Part shown: in pieces, positions 1 to 9,900 of the stretch
How positions within the stretch are numbered: position 1 is the stretch's first letter
Layout of the letters: each line of letters begins with the position of its first letter
Origin: Arabidopsis thaliana
Taxonomy: Eukaryota; Streptophyta; Magnoliopsida; Brassicales; Brassicaceae
Direction of reading: 5' to 3'
Assembly (NCBI RefSeq): GCF_000001735.4
Contig: NC_003076.8
Location: 15,751,835 to 15,815,834, forward strand
DNA length: 64,000 nt
Notes under the pieces: generated by a model
What the model saw: only the letters and a program-made list of their open reading frames with translations
Told to the model about the DNA's origin: nothing
Databases searched by the model: none
Position numbers and translations under genes: made by a program

Positions 1-1128
1 GCTTTAGAGTTGTGTAGATTGATGCAGTTTGAAGGCGTAAGACCTAATGCTGTGACTATAGCTTCTCTTGTTTCGGTGTGTGGTGATGCTTTGAAGGTGA
101 ATGATGGTAAATGTTTACACGGTTGGGCGGTGAGGCAACAGGTTTATTCCGATATCATTATAGAAACATCTTTGATCAGCATGTATGCTAAATGCAAACG
201 TGTAGACCTCTGCTTTAGAGTATTTTCGGGGGCTTCGAAATACCATACCGGTCCTTGGAGTGCAATTATCGCTGGTTGTGTACAGAATGAACTTGTGAGT
301 GATGCGTTAGGTCTATTCAAACGGATGCGACGGGAAGATGTGGAGCCCAATATTGCTACATTAAACAGTCTCCTTCCAGCATATGCAGCTTTGGCAGATT
401 TGCGTCAAGCAATGAATATCCATTGCTACCTAACCAAAACCGGGTTTATGTCAAGCCTTGATGCTGCTACAGGGTTGGTTCATGTTTACTCAAAGTGTGG
501 AACATTAGAATCTGCTCACAAGATATTCAATGGAATCCAGGAAAAACACAAGAGCAAAGATGTAGTTCTATGGGGTGCGTTAATATCCGGCTACGGGATG
601 CACGGAGATGGTCATAATGCGTTGCAAGTTTTCATGGAAATGGTTCGATCTGGTGTAACGCCAAACGAAATCACATTTACATCTGCCTTGAATGCTTGCA
701 GTCATTCGGGTTTGGTTGAAGAAGGCTTGACATTATTCAGGTTCATGCTTGAACATTACAAAACGTTAGCCAGATCAAACCATTACACTTGCATTGTTGA
801 TCTCCTTGGTCGAGCAGGTCGGTTAGACGAAGCTTACAATCTCATCACAACAATTCCATTTGAACCAACGTCAACCGTTTGGGGTGCGTTGCTTGCTGCT
901 TGTGTCACACATGAGAATGTCCAGCTTGGAGAAATGGCAGCAAACAAGTTGTTCGAGCTGGAACCAGAGAACACGGGCAACTATGTGTTGTTGGCAAACA
1001 TCTATGCGGCTTTAGGACGATGGAAAGATATGGAGAAGGTGAGAAGCATGATGGAGAATGTTGGATTGAGAAAGAAACCAGGTCATAGCACAATCGAGAT
1101 CAGAAGTAATTCAGTTGATACAAGATGA
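1..1128 (+). CDS. Pentatricopeptide repeat protein, E-class (5' end outside window)
   Basis: The reading frame is open from base 1 and gives 375 C-terminal residues before TGA. It consists of tandem PPR units of about 35 residues, recognisable from repeated patterns such as SLISMYAKC, LVHVYSKCG and ALISGYGMHG with P-x-E/I-T-F blocks between them. From about residue 290 (WGALLAACVTHENVQLGE) it shows the E/E+ extension (YVLLANIYAALGRW, KKPGHS). It stops without a DYW cytidine-deaminase-like domain. Proteins of this PLS/E type are normally imported into chloroplasts or mitochondria and bind organellar RNA for C-to-U editing or processing; the target here is unknown. The transit peptide is not visible because the start lies upstream. 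It fits AT5G39350 by position. The only uncertainty is the missing 5' part. Confidence 0.93.
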   Translation, partial: ALELCRLMQFEGVRPNAVTIASLVSVCGDALKVNDGKCLHGWAVRQQVYSDIIIETSLISMYAKCKRVDLCFRVFSGASKYHTGPWSAIIAGCVQNELVSDALGLFKRMRREDVEPNIATLNSLLPAYAALADLRQAMNIHCYLTKTGFMSSLDAATGLVHVYSKCGTLESAHKIFNGIQEKHKSKDVVLWGALISGYGMHGDGHNALQVFMEMVRSGVTPNEITFTSALNACSHSGLVEEGLTLFRFMLEHYKTLARSNHYTCIVDLLGRAGRLDEAYNLITTIPFEPTSTVWGALLAACVTHENVQLGEMAANKLFELEPENTGNYVLLANIYAALGRWKDMEKVRSMMENVGLRKKPGHSTIEIRSNSVDTR

Positions 1129-1478
1129 GAGATGTGGAAGATATATCTAGTTTTTTTGTTGGGTTCAAATGATCATAAATGTAGCAGAAATATATGCGTC
1201 TATTACAATTTGCAAGTGTTGTTAATACATATACATGCACAGAATCAACAAATGGTTTGTAGATGCACACCAATGGTAAATTGAGAATCTGAAATCGTCA
1301 AACCTTGCACAACTTGAGCTTATGATACACTTAACATCAACTCTTTGCAAAGTGATGATTCCCAAAGTTTAGCAGCAACAATTCACCAGTACATAAGAAA
1401 CAGAGAGACGACATCATAACCTCTGACCAAGCTTCAAGCATTTTCTGCAACGGAAAACGCAAGGTCGGCAATTTATAG
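1129..1478. other. Convergent 3' intergenic region
   Basis: AT-rich sequence between the tail-to-tail PPR and EDL2 genes. It should hold both 3'UTRs. No other gene is seen. Confidence 0.6.
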
Positions 1479-2228
1479 TCACTGAAACTCGGAGGCCCCT
1501 TCAGAATCAGACAAAGGTAAGAGTGTACAAACTCCAAGCATATGCCCATTGAGACAAACATAATACTCAATGCTATCTTCATAAGCCCCCAATCTACAGC
1601 TAGCACTCTGTGGTATCATTTTCGCCTGAAGCATACTCCACAGCTTCGCTTTGCAATACGGACAAACTTCCGTAGGATGAAATGGTGTCCCTTTCTTAAT
1701 AAGCAACTTCCTCACCTTTGACATAGAAAACGATTTGAAAATCCCACGGAAGAATCCCAAATCACCATCTTCTCCTTGATCCAAATGTTCACAAGGATCA
1801 GAAACATAGAGAATATCATCAGTTCGACATTGTGGAGGAAGAAAGCTCCTTCCCGATGTTCTAGAGAAGCGGGTTCTGTGAACAAAATGACCAGAGATTT
1901 GAACATCATTAAAGAGTCCACCTTTGCTTGAACCAGAGCAGTAAATCAAAAGTTTCCCTAGTGCTCTCCAACTCCCATCAACACTATGGCTACCACTAGA
2001 TTGAAGGTCACTCATCATCTTAGGCGCTCTAGCTCTACAGAATTCTTTCCACAATAACCGCTTAGCGAGATCATCAAACCATTTACAAACACAAGATAGA
2101 GTGGCAATCACATTAGGGTTCCAGTTTAGATGCTGAACCATAAGAAACAATACTTCTTCGCTAAGATGTCCTTTCGTGCAATGACAAGTCGCCGAGTGAA
2201 TGCAACGATATTGCTTTGCTATTATCAT
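1479..2228 (-). CDS. EDL2: EID1-like F-box protein (EDL2)
   Basis: Single-exon frame of 249 aa. Residues 20-65 form a divergent F-box (LSEEVLFLMVQHLNWNP, VIATLSCVCKWFDDLA, LLWKEFCRARAP), which would bind the ASK/SKP1 subunit of an SCF ubiquitin ligase. The C-terminal half has a CPYC pair and a C-L-N-G-H segment ending LGVCTLLPLSDSEG, the conserved EID1/EDL tail. EID1 is a nuclear negative regulator of phytochrome A signalling; EDL members are linked to light, ABA and flowering responses. Identification as EDL2 (AT5G39360) is from this signature plus gene order. The first ATG at 2228 gives a start seven residues before the first Cys-rich piece. A plausible 5'UTR intron lies just upstream. Confidence 0.9.
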   Translation of the reverse strand: MIIAKQYRCIHSATCHCTKGHLSEEVLFLMVQHLNWNPNVIATLSCVCKWFDDLAKRLLWKEFCRARAPKMMSDLQSSGSHSVDGSWRALGKLLIYCSGSSKGGLFNDVQISGHFVHRTRFSRTSGRSFLPPQCRTDDILYVSDPCEHLDQGEDGDLGFFRGIFKSFSMSKVRKLLIKKGTPFHPTEVCPYCKAKLWSMLQAKMIPQSASCRLGAYEDSIEYYVCLNGHMLGVCTLLPLSDSEGASEFQ

Positions 2229-2237
2229 TTCCTCAAC

Positions 2238-2601
2238 CTAGCCAACAAGCAATTCTATACAAGATAAGTATCATATTGTAGAACCACACAAGTTGCAGTT
2301 TTTATTGAACAAAAACACTTTAACTATCATTGTTAAGCTGACCAACATCATAAGCTTAACAAAGATGCAATCTTTATATATATAAACAACAGCTTAAGGA
2401 ATCAAATTTCTTCACAGGTAAACCTAAATAAGTAAAAATTGGACCTTTAAAGATTCCCAGATACCCAAAATCAAAATATCAAGATCCATTGAAGACACTA
2501 ACCTCAGGATGACTAAACCATCAATTTCAATACCTAAACCATGATTTAACCGGAAAATTCCTACAATGCAAAATGATCTATATGGAAGCAGAATCTCTCA
2601 C
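2238..2601 (-). other. 5'UTR intron of EDL2 (predicted)
   Basis: On the minus strand the donor TAAG|GTGAGAG and acceptor GGCTAG|GTTGAGG enclose 364 bp. The acceptor lies nine bases before the ATG. This is inference from splice consensus only. Confidence 0.55.
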
Positions 2602-3319
2602 CTTAGTAAACACAAATCTTTATCTTTCTCAAGGAAGCAAGAGATATTAATTTTGAGTAGAATTGAGAGAATTAGGGTTTTGCTCTAGAGAGAACACAAA
2701 ATTTGACCAAAAGAGAAGAAGAAGAAAAGCAAAGTTTCAACATTTGAAGTTATACAGCTATTTTCCAACAAAAGCCAGAAAGGAATTTTTTTGATGAGCA
2801 ATGCATGCAAATTGCAAAGAATCGAGAAGAAGCAAATCTGCTTTGTTTCCTAATTTTTATTTTGTTTTGTTTTTCTGATTGTTTTCTATTTGTCTGCGAC
2901 TCTGAGCTGTGTTCAGATACAGTAAGGTGTACGGTGTGACTATTCCGTTTGATTGGACGAAGCTGAAGAGTTGGTGACTTCATAAGTCCGTTATGTTTGA
3001 CCGTTAACGGTAACGGTGCATTCGACGAGGAGTTTTTAGATATTGTTTTTTAGTTTTTCTCTTTTTTTTCTTTTAAGGTATTCAAATATTTTTTAGTCCG
3101 TTTTTTAAAGAATGGGCACAATATCTGAACTCTGAGTACCCGATCTCAATCCAAATCAAAATTTAGAAAAATCCAAACGGATTCTATAAAACACGAATCC
3201 GAACAATCCGAATACAACATATGAATAATGGTGTATGAGGATCGTTTTTTACTTTTTTTGTTTGAATGAATGTAAAACTAATTCAATCCAAAAAACTAGG
3301 TTACATTATATGCGTTTTC
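2602..3319. other. EDL2 upstream region and intergenic DNA
   Basis: Likely EDL2 first-exon 5'UTR and promoter up to about 3000. After that comes low-complexity AT-rich DNA with a short CCGAA-containing stretch near 3120-3220 of the kind left by old transposons. No gene is seen. Confidence 0.5.
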
Positions 3320-4020
3320 AGCAGGGTTATTATGTCCGACCCGGACTGCCCGATCCGACCGGTTAACCCGTGACCCAAACACTTTTTTAGTTTAGGTTTA
3401 GTGTTAAAACCCAACAAGTTCAAAATCGGAAAATCCCATAAATAACCCGTGATCCGATGAATCGGTTGAATTGGCCGGGTGTGGGTTTTAAAAAATTCTC
3501 TTGATTTTGGAATAAAATATGAGATTTTAAACTTTCTTCAAAAATGTTTAGAAAATTTTTCAGTTCTTAAACTCATTTGATGTTTTAGATTTTGGTGAAA
3601 ACTTCACAATACCGCCTTAAAAATGAATCGATAGAATGGTGGGAGAGAAAACCAAGATTAGTTGTTTGAATGTTTTATTAGTTTATTTTCGTCATTAGTG
3701 ATTTCCTACTATATTTGTTACGCTGTTAAACATTTAGTTATATTTAAATATATTAATCACTTTATTATTTTTGTTTGATTTTATATATATATATTTGGGT
3801 GTAAATGATTTTATATTTTATTAAACATAATATGATTTTATATTTTATTAAACATGATATAATTTTTTTTTTTTTTATATTTATAAAAACTCTAAAATTT
3901 CTATTAATATTAAATTTATTAAATAAATTTTAATCAATCGATCCGTTTAACCCAGTTGACCTGGTGACCTAGAAAGTAGTCTGGTTCAGTGTCTGTGTCA
4001 GATTTAAAAACGTTGGTCTT
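3320..4020. mobile_element. Decayed non-autonomous DNA-transposon-like block
   Basis: The ends are GC-rich (GTCCGACCCGG, GACCGGTTAACCC at the left; TTAACCCAGTTGACC, CTGGTTCAGTG at the right) and enclose very AT-rich DNA. The left and right ends show imperfect inverted similarity around GGTTAACCC / GGGTTAAAC. There is no coding capacity. The boundaries are approximate, no clean target duplication was found, and the family is not identified. Confidence 0.35.
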
Positions 4021-4464
4021 TAGTTTGAATGTTTCAAAAATAGACAGAGAGTACTAAAAACAAATAGTAGCACCCAAAGTAGTATGGGCCGTGGATTGTT
4101 TTGCAATAGCAGAGTTGTGATTTTATTGATTTAAGCGGCCACGAATGAAGAACAAAATTTAAAGGCTGTGTAAATCACACTTTTGTAACATTGAATCCGT
4201 CCAAATAACAAAAATAACACCTTCTCTATAGTAAAATTCAATTAGTTATTGTAGTAACTCGGAAATAAAGTAGTCTGGATCTGAACATAAGATTCAGACT
4301 ATATATTATTACTCATTCCTTCTATTATTTTTGGTGAAGAGGTTTGAGGTTTAACACAATAAAGTTTATTTGAGCAAAGTTCTTAAAAGAAAAGAAACAC
4401 GGTGATGTTTGGAAGTATAGCTGAACCGTGAGAAACACAGAAGGTACTAAGCTTACAAAGAAAG
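4021..4464. other. Intergenic, downstream of the SCR-like gene
   Basis: AT-rich DNA, probably including the 3'UTR of the cysteine-rich peptide gene. Nothing else is recognised. Confidence 0.5.
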
Positions 4465-5050
4465 TTAGGGACATTTAAGAACCGAACAGTAGCAATTGAG
4501 TTTTGATTGTGGCTTCGGTAGATGTAGACATACGCCTTCTCGAAATTGCTCATTGGCGCAAGATTCTTTACATAATGCGTTACCATTTTTCTTTAAACAG
4601 TTCCCAGGTGGCGCAAACCTGCTTAGTACCTTCTCACAATAAGGACTAGTACCTAGAGCATGTCCTTTTGGCATTCCTGATTACTCAAAAAATATATATA
4701 TAATCGTTATGATTTGGGTTTGAATTGTTTCAAAAATTAATTTTTGCATTTGCGTTTCCATTTACAAGTATTATTGTTTTTGATTTTTTAAATATGTAAA
4801 ATTTAAATGCTTTTTTTGTAGAATATATTACTCTTTCGTACTTGTTTATCATTTAAAATTAATTTGAATAAATTGTTTAAGCTGCTTAATTGCTAAATTA
4901 TTTAAACAAACACGGTAAATACACAACTTATAAATACAAACACACAACAATAGAGAGTTTGGTTAATTAGATCATATTATAATGTAAATTACCTCCACAA
5001 ATCAACATGAAACTTATTAAAAGACCAACACCATTTGCAATCCCGGCCAT
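4465..5050 (-). CDS. Secreted SCR-like / defensin-like cysteine-rich peptide, two exons
   Basis: Exon 1 (5050-4993) starts ATGGCCGGG and encodes a hydrophobic signal peptide (MAGIANGVGLLISFMLICG). The intron is 4992-4677 (minus-strand GTAATT...TAATCAG). Exon 2 (4676-4465) joins in phase 1 and encodes the mature peptide; the total is 89 aa. The mature part has eight cysteines (PYC, GNC, ALC, ESC, GVC, NCYC, LKC), the layout of SCR-like/DEFL proteins related to the pollen self-incompatibility ligand SCR/SP11. One signal-peptide exon followed by one Cys exon is the normal gene structure for that family. A TATA box sits about 55 bp upstream. Such peptides are secreted and act as ligands or antimicrobials; the role here is unknown. 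It probably corresponds to the small gene annotated near AT5G39365. It lies head-to-head with an S-domain receptor kinase remnant. Confidence 0.8.
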
Positions 5051-5104
5051 TTCTCTTTCTCTTTCATTATTTTCTGCTTCCTTTATTCATAATCATTTCG
5101 TTGT

Positions 5105-5115
5105 TCTATATAAAG
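5105..5115 (-). promoter_or_regulatory. TATA box of the SCR-like gene
   Basis: The minus strand reads CTTTATATAGA about 55 bases before the ATG. This is a normal position for a plant TATA element with a short leader. Confidence 0.5.
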
Positions 5116-5712
5116 AATTTTCGTTTCTTTTTAAAGATAAAAATACTAGGTGATCCATAGATAATGACAATGGAACACTTCAAATTAGGGGGATAAATAA
5201 TAGGAGAGATAAGTAGAACAGAAATAAAAATTCATTTGATTAATGTTTATTAATAATTGTTTAGTAGGGAATAATAATAAAATAAAATAACTAAAATGGA
5301 GAAGGATAAACTTAATTATGGTAGTAGTCTCACCAAATTACTAGAGAAGCTACGAACAAGAACATCTCAACACAAAAATCCCAAATCGATTATAGTTTAA
5401 ATGATGGAAAATGAATCCAAGTTGGTGTTAGACACGGCTTTATGGACTTCATCATGCGATGATGTGCTAATTCCCTAAAATGCTGAAACACACATGCAAT
5501 GTTTTCCAAGAGAGAAATTAATCTTACATGTACTTAGTTTTGGTTTCATTTATGTTCCGTTGAAAAATTAAACGCAACTTGTAGTAAAAGTCAAGCAGTG
5601 TGGAAAACGAACATATTCGTGTCTAAATTATATATAACTGTAAGAAGAATGAAGTTGTTTAAACAAGAAAGAAACAAACTGATTTAGAAGAGACAAATAC
5701 AAAAACAAAAAG
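5116..5712. other. Divergent intergenic region
   Basis: AT-rich spacer between the SCR-like gene and the S-receptor remnant, which point away from each other. No gene or repeat of note. Confidence 0.5.
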
Positions 5713-6589
5713 ATGAGGGTCGTATTATTTTTATTCATCTTACTTCACAAAGGTTTCTCCGTGTATATCATCATCAACGCCCTTCAATATATCTCTCCAC
5801 AACACAAGATCTCGTCCCCAAAGACTATATTTGAGCTTGGAATTTTCAAACAGGCCCTAAGTTCCGGTGTCGGTGACCGATCATGTGGTACCGAAAGTTG
5901 CCTAATGAAGTTGTTTGGGTTGCCAACAGAGACACTCCAGTCTCCAAGCCCATCGGAACACTAAAAATCTTGAATAACAACCTCCACCTCATTGATCATA
6001 CTAGTAACTCCGTTTGGTCAACCCAAGTGACTAGCCAAAGTCTGAAGTCGGAACTGACCGCCGAGCTTCTTGACAACGGCAATTTGGTATTGCGGTACTC
6101 CAACAACAACGAGACAAGTGGATTTTTATGGCAAAGCTTCGGCTTTCCGACGGATACATTACTCCATGATATGAAAGTGGGTTGGGATAAGAAGTCGGGT
6201 CTAAATAGGATATTACAATCATGGAAAAACAGGAATGATCCTTCAACTGGCGATTACACTTATAGTAAAACTTAGAAGAAGCAAAATGACGACTCGGACA
6301 ACAATAATACAAAACTAATACTTATTGTTGTCGGAGTCGTCATTTTGCATCTTCTAAGTTTTACTATAACGTTCGAAAAAGAAAAAAGAGGCTGCCAACA
6401 AAAGCAATTGCTGTACAAATTTGTACATTTGTGATAATCTTTTTTTGTTCCCCTTCATATTAGTGTCTGAATGGATCGGAAGTTGTTTTTTCACTTTAGT
6501 AACACTTGAAACTGACTGTTGTAGTGGCCACCCAATGTTTTTCGGATTTAAATAAAATCGGTCAAGGTGGTTTTGGAATTGTTTATAAG
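5713..6589 (+). pseudogene. S-domain (G-type lectin) receptor kinase remnant
   Basis: Pieces of one SRK-type receptor appear in order but not in one frame. 5713-5850 gives a signal-peptide-like start and ISSPKTIFELGIFK of the bulb-lectin domain. A frame change near 5850-5885 leads to 5883-6275, with [44 protein letters not shown] and [16 protein letters not shown], all hallmarks of S-domain receptors. The frame then stops. 6321-6434 encodes a transmembrane segment followed by basic residues (FEKEKRG). 6521-6589 encodes ATQCFSDLNKIGQGGFGIVYK, the kinase glycine loop, then a GT donor. The S-locus glycoprotein and PAN regions and the rest of the kinase are gone. It matches the 'curculin-like lectin' locus AT5G39370. 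A truncated secreted lectin could still be made, but receptor function is lost. Confidence 0.8.
6260..6369. repeat. Near-perfect inverted repeat (48-bp arms, 14-bp loop)
   Basis: Arms 6260-6307 and 6322-6369 are reverse complements with two mismatches. The right arm is the coding DNA for the receptor's transmembrane segment; the left arm is an inverted copy of it and supplies the stop that ends the lectin frame. The transcript would fold into a strong hairpin. Confidence 0.9.
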
Positions 6590-6591
6590 GT

Positions 6592-7328
6592 ACATTAGCG
6601 TACAAAGATCGTCGGAACTTAGTAAGCAAACAAACTATCATTGTTTTACTATAAAGATCATTTTTTACATATGGTTATTTCTACTATTTTCAGTAATCAA
6701 CTTTCACTGGAGGAGAATGTTCAAACATTAAAGCAAAGTTTTCCTTGTTATGTTCAGTGAGTAGTAATTTTCAATTTTCCACTAAACATAATCTCCAATT
6801 TTCCACATTTCCAGACACTCTACAAACGTAACGTTTGCAGACACTATTTCTATCTCAAATTTTAGACATAATTATGAACAATAACCATTTTAAGAGATCG
6901 GTGTTCTGCAAAACCAGAAATTACGGTTTACGATCCGGTTTAAGCAGAAAGAAAACCTATTGAAAGTGCTTCTTTCTACAAGAAGACAAAAACCAACAAC
7001 AAATGTAAGAAACTAGACCAGAATTTTTCTATACAAATTGAATCATAAACCCAAACAATCCAATGAAAACCAACAAACCGGTCTAGAAGAACCGAAACCA
7101 AACACAAACCCCAATCCATCAAAGTATTATTCACAAAGCACCAAATGTTTGGCAGAGACCTTTAACTTTCTATGAAGTATCAATCTTCTTCAGTTCAACA
7201 AAACGATTCACACCGGCTCAATCTAGAAACCAAAACCAAATAAACTACTACTACTAGAAAAATCATAGAGACTCAATGTTAGCTATGCTCATGCATACCC
7301 AATGCAAATACCAGAGTTAGCAGGAGGT
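6592..7328. other. Intergenic region
   Basis: Contains the likely 3'UTR of the minus-strand calmodulin-binding gene (from 7328 leftwards). No further receptor exons could be recognised. Confidence 0.5.
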
Positions 7329-8855
7329 TTAAGATTCTTGAAGAGAAATAACGGTTTCGAAAGCACCAACCAAAGCCTTAACTTTGCTTTTTCGAGCTTC
7401 GACGAGTTTACTCGCTGTTTCTTCAATGACATTGTTGAACAGTCCCTGTGCATCTTTCTCCTGAACATCTTGATGCCTCAACACAACTTTTTCACCATCC
7501 TCATTGACTTCTTCTTCTCTGATATCTTCCCTCTTCTTAAAGCTTCTCCTAACTTGTGCATCTTGCGCTTTGTCTTCCCCTAGACCCCTTCCTCGTCTAA
7601 ACTTGAGCTTCCTTGCTTTCTCACCTACAGTATCAGGATCCACAATTGTTCCTCTTCTGAAACGTAACTTCCGTGCAGCTTCATCTGCAGAATCACCCTC
7701 CTTTCTCGCCGCTCTTGGTTTCTTCTCTCCATTGGACAATCCAATCTCTTCTTCTTCGCTCTCAGCTTCGTTGCTTCCTGAAGTGTATTCGTACTCCTCT
7801 GTTTCTGAAACAGTACACTCATCATCTTTTGGAGTTGATTGGGTCGGTGGAAGAGGAGGAAGAAAAGGTTCAACAAATCCTTGCTGATTCTGATCATTCT
7901 CAGAGACGACATTGTTAGTTGTTTCCATTTCAACAACGTGCAATGTTTTCTCCTCGACTGGATAATCATCCAACTGTTTATTAAATTCATCAGTGCGATT
8001 CACGGGTCTCGGTTTCTGATTTTGTCGAGAAGAGGAAGATGCAGCCTTTAAGCTCTGACTCTTTCTCAAACTTGAACTTCCAGCTAGTCTTACTGATAAT
8101 CTTGGAGAAAGCGACGCTCTTGGAGTCACCGGAGCCTTCTTAGAAGCTACTCTTGAGGAAACTGTACCCTTCTTGACCTTTCCATCTTCGTCTTTTCCAT
8201 CATTTCTTTTACCCATTTTAGGTTTCAAAACTGGTGACGCAACAACTTTTTCATGGTTTACTTTTGGTTTCGACGTTGTCAGTGCTGAATAAGATTTCTT
8301 CAAGACTTTTGGCTTCAGGGCATCAACATTTTCTGATGAACGAGATCCCAAATCTGGTGAAGGTTTAAGTTTGGAACTTAATGTTGTCTTCTTCTTTATC
8401 TGCTTCACAGGAGTTTCATCACAAGATGATATTATCAATACCTCTGGCTTCCTCATCCCACTAGAGACACCACTCGCTTGATACTTCACAACCTCTCTTT
8501 TAATCACCTCAAAAGAATCATCAGTACCCTCGTTTTTCTCGACTTCCCTCACCTTCTTCTTCATTTTAGAAGAACCCGGCTTCAAAGTCTCATTCAAATT
8601 ATCATCAAGAGATTTCTTGAAGATCTTTTTAGTACTCGAACGCCATGGTTTCTCCACAGGTATCTGTCTCTTCCCATACTTACACAAATCATGACACGAA
8701 CCAGTTGATGCTCTGAGATAATGAGGAATCTTTTTCTCTTTAGGCTTTGAAGTCATTGCCTTCCCTGTAGAATCACCTCCCGGATTCAAACCATCTTCCT
8801 TATTCATCATATTCTCAGGCGTTACAAATGGTTTCGCAATGTCTTCATCCATCAA
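7329..8855 (-). CDS. Plant calmodulin-binding-domain protein
   Basis: Intact single-exon frame of 508 aa. The first 280 residues are low-complexity, Lys/Ser/Pro-rich and basic, probably disordered (KKIPHYLRAST, ASKKAPVTPRASLSPRLSVR). An acidic tract (about residues 340-375, SETEEYEYTSGSNEAESEEEE) precedes the C-terminal plant calmodulin-binding domain (CaM_binding family). That domain has two near-repeats, ARKLRFRRGT and ARKLKFRRGR, and a final amphipathic helix ARKSKVKALVGAFETVISLQ, the presumed Ca2+/calmodulin site. Family members are implicated in Ca2+ signalling and defence; no specific partner can be read from sequence. It fits AT5G39380. A likely 5'UTR intron (8881-9532) and a TATA-like element near 9872-9883 lie upstream. 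The start at 8855 is the only in-frame start near that acceptor. Confidence 0.88.
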   Translation of the reverse strand: MMDEDIAKPFVTPENMMNKEDGLNPGGDSTGKAMTSKPKEKKIPHYLRASTGSCHDLCKYGKRQIPVEKPWRSSTKKIFKKSLDDNLNETLKPGSSKMKKKVREVEKNEGTDDSFEVIKREVVKYQASGVSSGMRKPEVLIISSCDETPVKQIKKKTTLSSKLKPSPDLGSRSSENVDALKPKVLKKSYSALTTSKPKVNHEKVVASPVLKPKMGKRNDGKDEDGKVKKGTVSSRVASKKAPVTPRASLSPRLSVRLAGSSSLRKSQSLKAASSSSRQNQKPRPVNRTDEFNKQLDDYPVEEKTLHVVEMETTNNVVSENDQNQQGFVEPFLPPLPPTQSTPKDDECTVSETEEYEYTSGSNEAESEEEEIGLSNGEKKPRAARKEGDSADEAARKLRFRRGTIVDPDTVGEKARKLKFRRGRGLGEDKAQDAQVRRSFKKREDIREEEVNEDGEKVVLRHQDVQEKDAQGLFNNVIEETASKLVEARKSKVKALVGAFETVISLQES

Positions 8856-9900
8856 GAAGCACCAAAACGATCACAACAATCTGTTCATAAGTTCAGACAT
8901 AGACACCACATCAAACAGAATCACTACTTTCATATATATACAAACAAGAAATAAACATGAGATCAATATAGCCGTCTTATTTTGCATTGCTTTGTGAATT
9001 TAAAGTGTAGACAACTCAAAAAAACAGATCAGTGAAGAGATTAAACACAAAAAAAAACTAACAGAAACTAATTAAAAACATAAACACTAAAAATAGGAAA
9101 TGTCATAAGATAAATCCACCAAGCAAACAATATATATCCAATCCCACCACATGATTCCAAAACTTAAAACCCTTTTGGCTGTAACTTAAAACGAACCATT
9201 TTAGCACTAATAACCAAAAGAACATACCTATCAAAAGGTTTCAAATTTAGTTAAGCAAAGCTTGAATCTTGGTTATCAAAAGAACAAATCTGATAAACAA
9301 AAGCAGAGTGAATAAGTTATCTTCAACAATGTCATAAATGCAACGTAGACTATAAAGTGAAACTTCATCTTGAAGCATAAAGATCCATACTTTACGTTTC
9401 TATTGACAATGAAATTGTATAAATCCCAAAACCAAATAAAAAAAACTCAAAATTGCATTCACATTACCGATTAAATTGGCTTGCATAATCATTCTGATCT
9501 CAAATGTTATAAGCCAAAGTAATAATTTTTACCTGTTATAAGAACTGATTCAAAAGCAAATACTTTTTCCAAAGACAATGACTTTATCAATGGCGAATTC
9601 AGAAGGAAAAAAAAAAGCTGAATCCTTTTTCTTCTGGGTCGGTGTTTCCTTCCTTTCTCCGAGATCGTGCAAGCGACTTAAGAAAAGGGTTTTTTATTTT
9701 TGGGTGGTGTCTCCGACTTTTGGGGTTTCCTTAACGTTGGTGGTGGTGCTGGTGGTGGTGGGGGCTTTGCTTCTTCTGCAATTTCGCTTTCCGCGTTCGT
9801 CGCAGAATCAGAGATCGTATTTAATATTTTTGCAACCTCTCTCTTAGATTTTTAGACAGAAACTTGTGGGGTTATATATAAAAGTACGGAACTTTACTTT
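8856..9900 (-). promoter_or_regulatory. 5'UTR, predicted UTR intron and promoter of the calmodulin-binding gene
   Basis: The minus-strand acceptor TGAACAG|ATTG at 8880/8881 and donor AACAG|GTAAAAA at 9533/9532 suggest a 652-bp intron. The exon upstream of it ends below a TTATATATAAAA element at 9872-9883. This is inference from consensus; no transcript data. Confidence 0.4.

Noticed and set aside
9578-9847. 89-codon plus-strand frame with Val/Leu-rich stretch
   Set aside because: It lies in the likely leader of the minus-strand calmodulin-binding gene. Its composition reflects GGT/GTG repeats; no recognisable domain.
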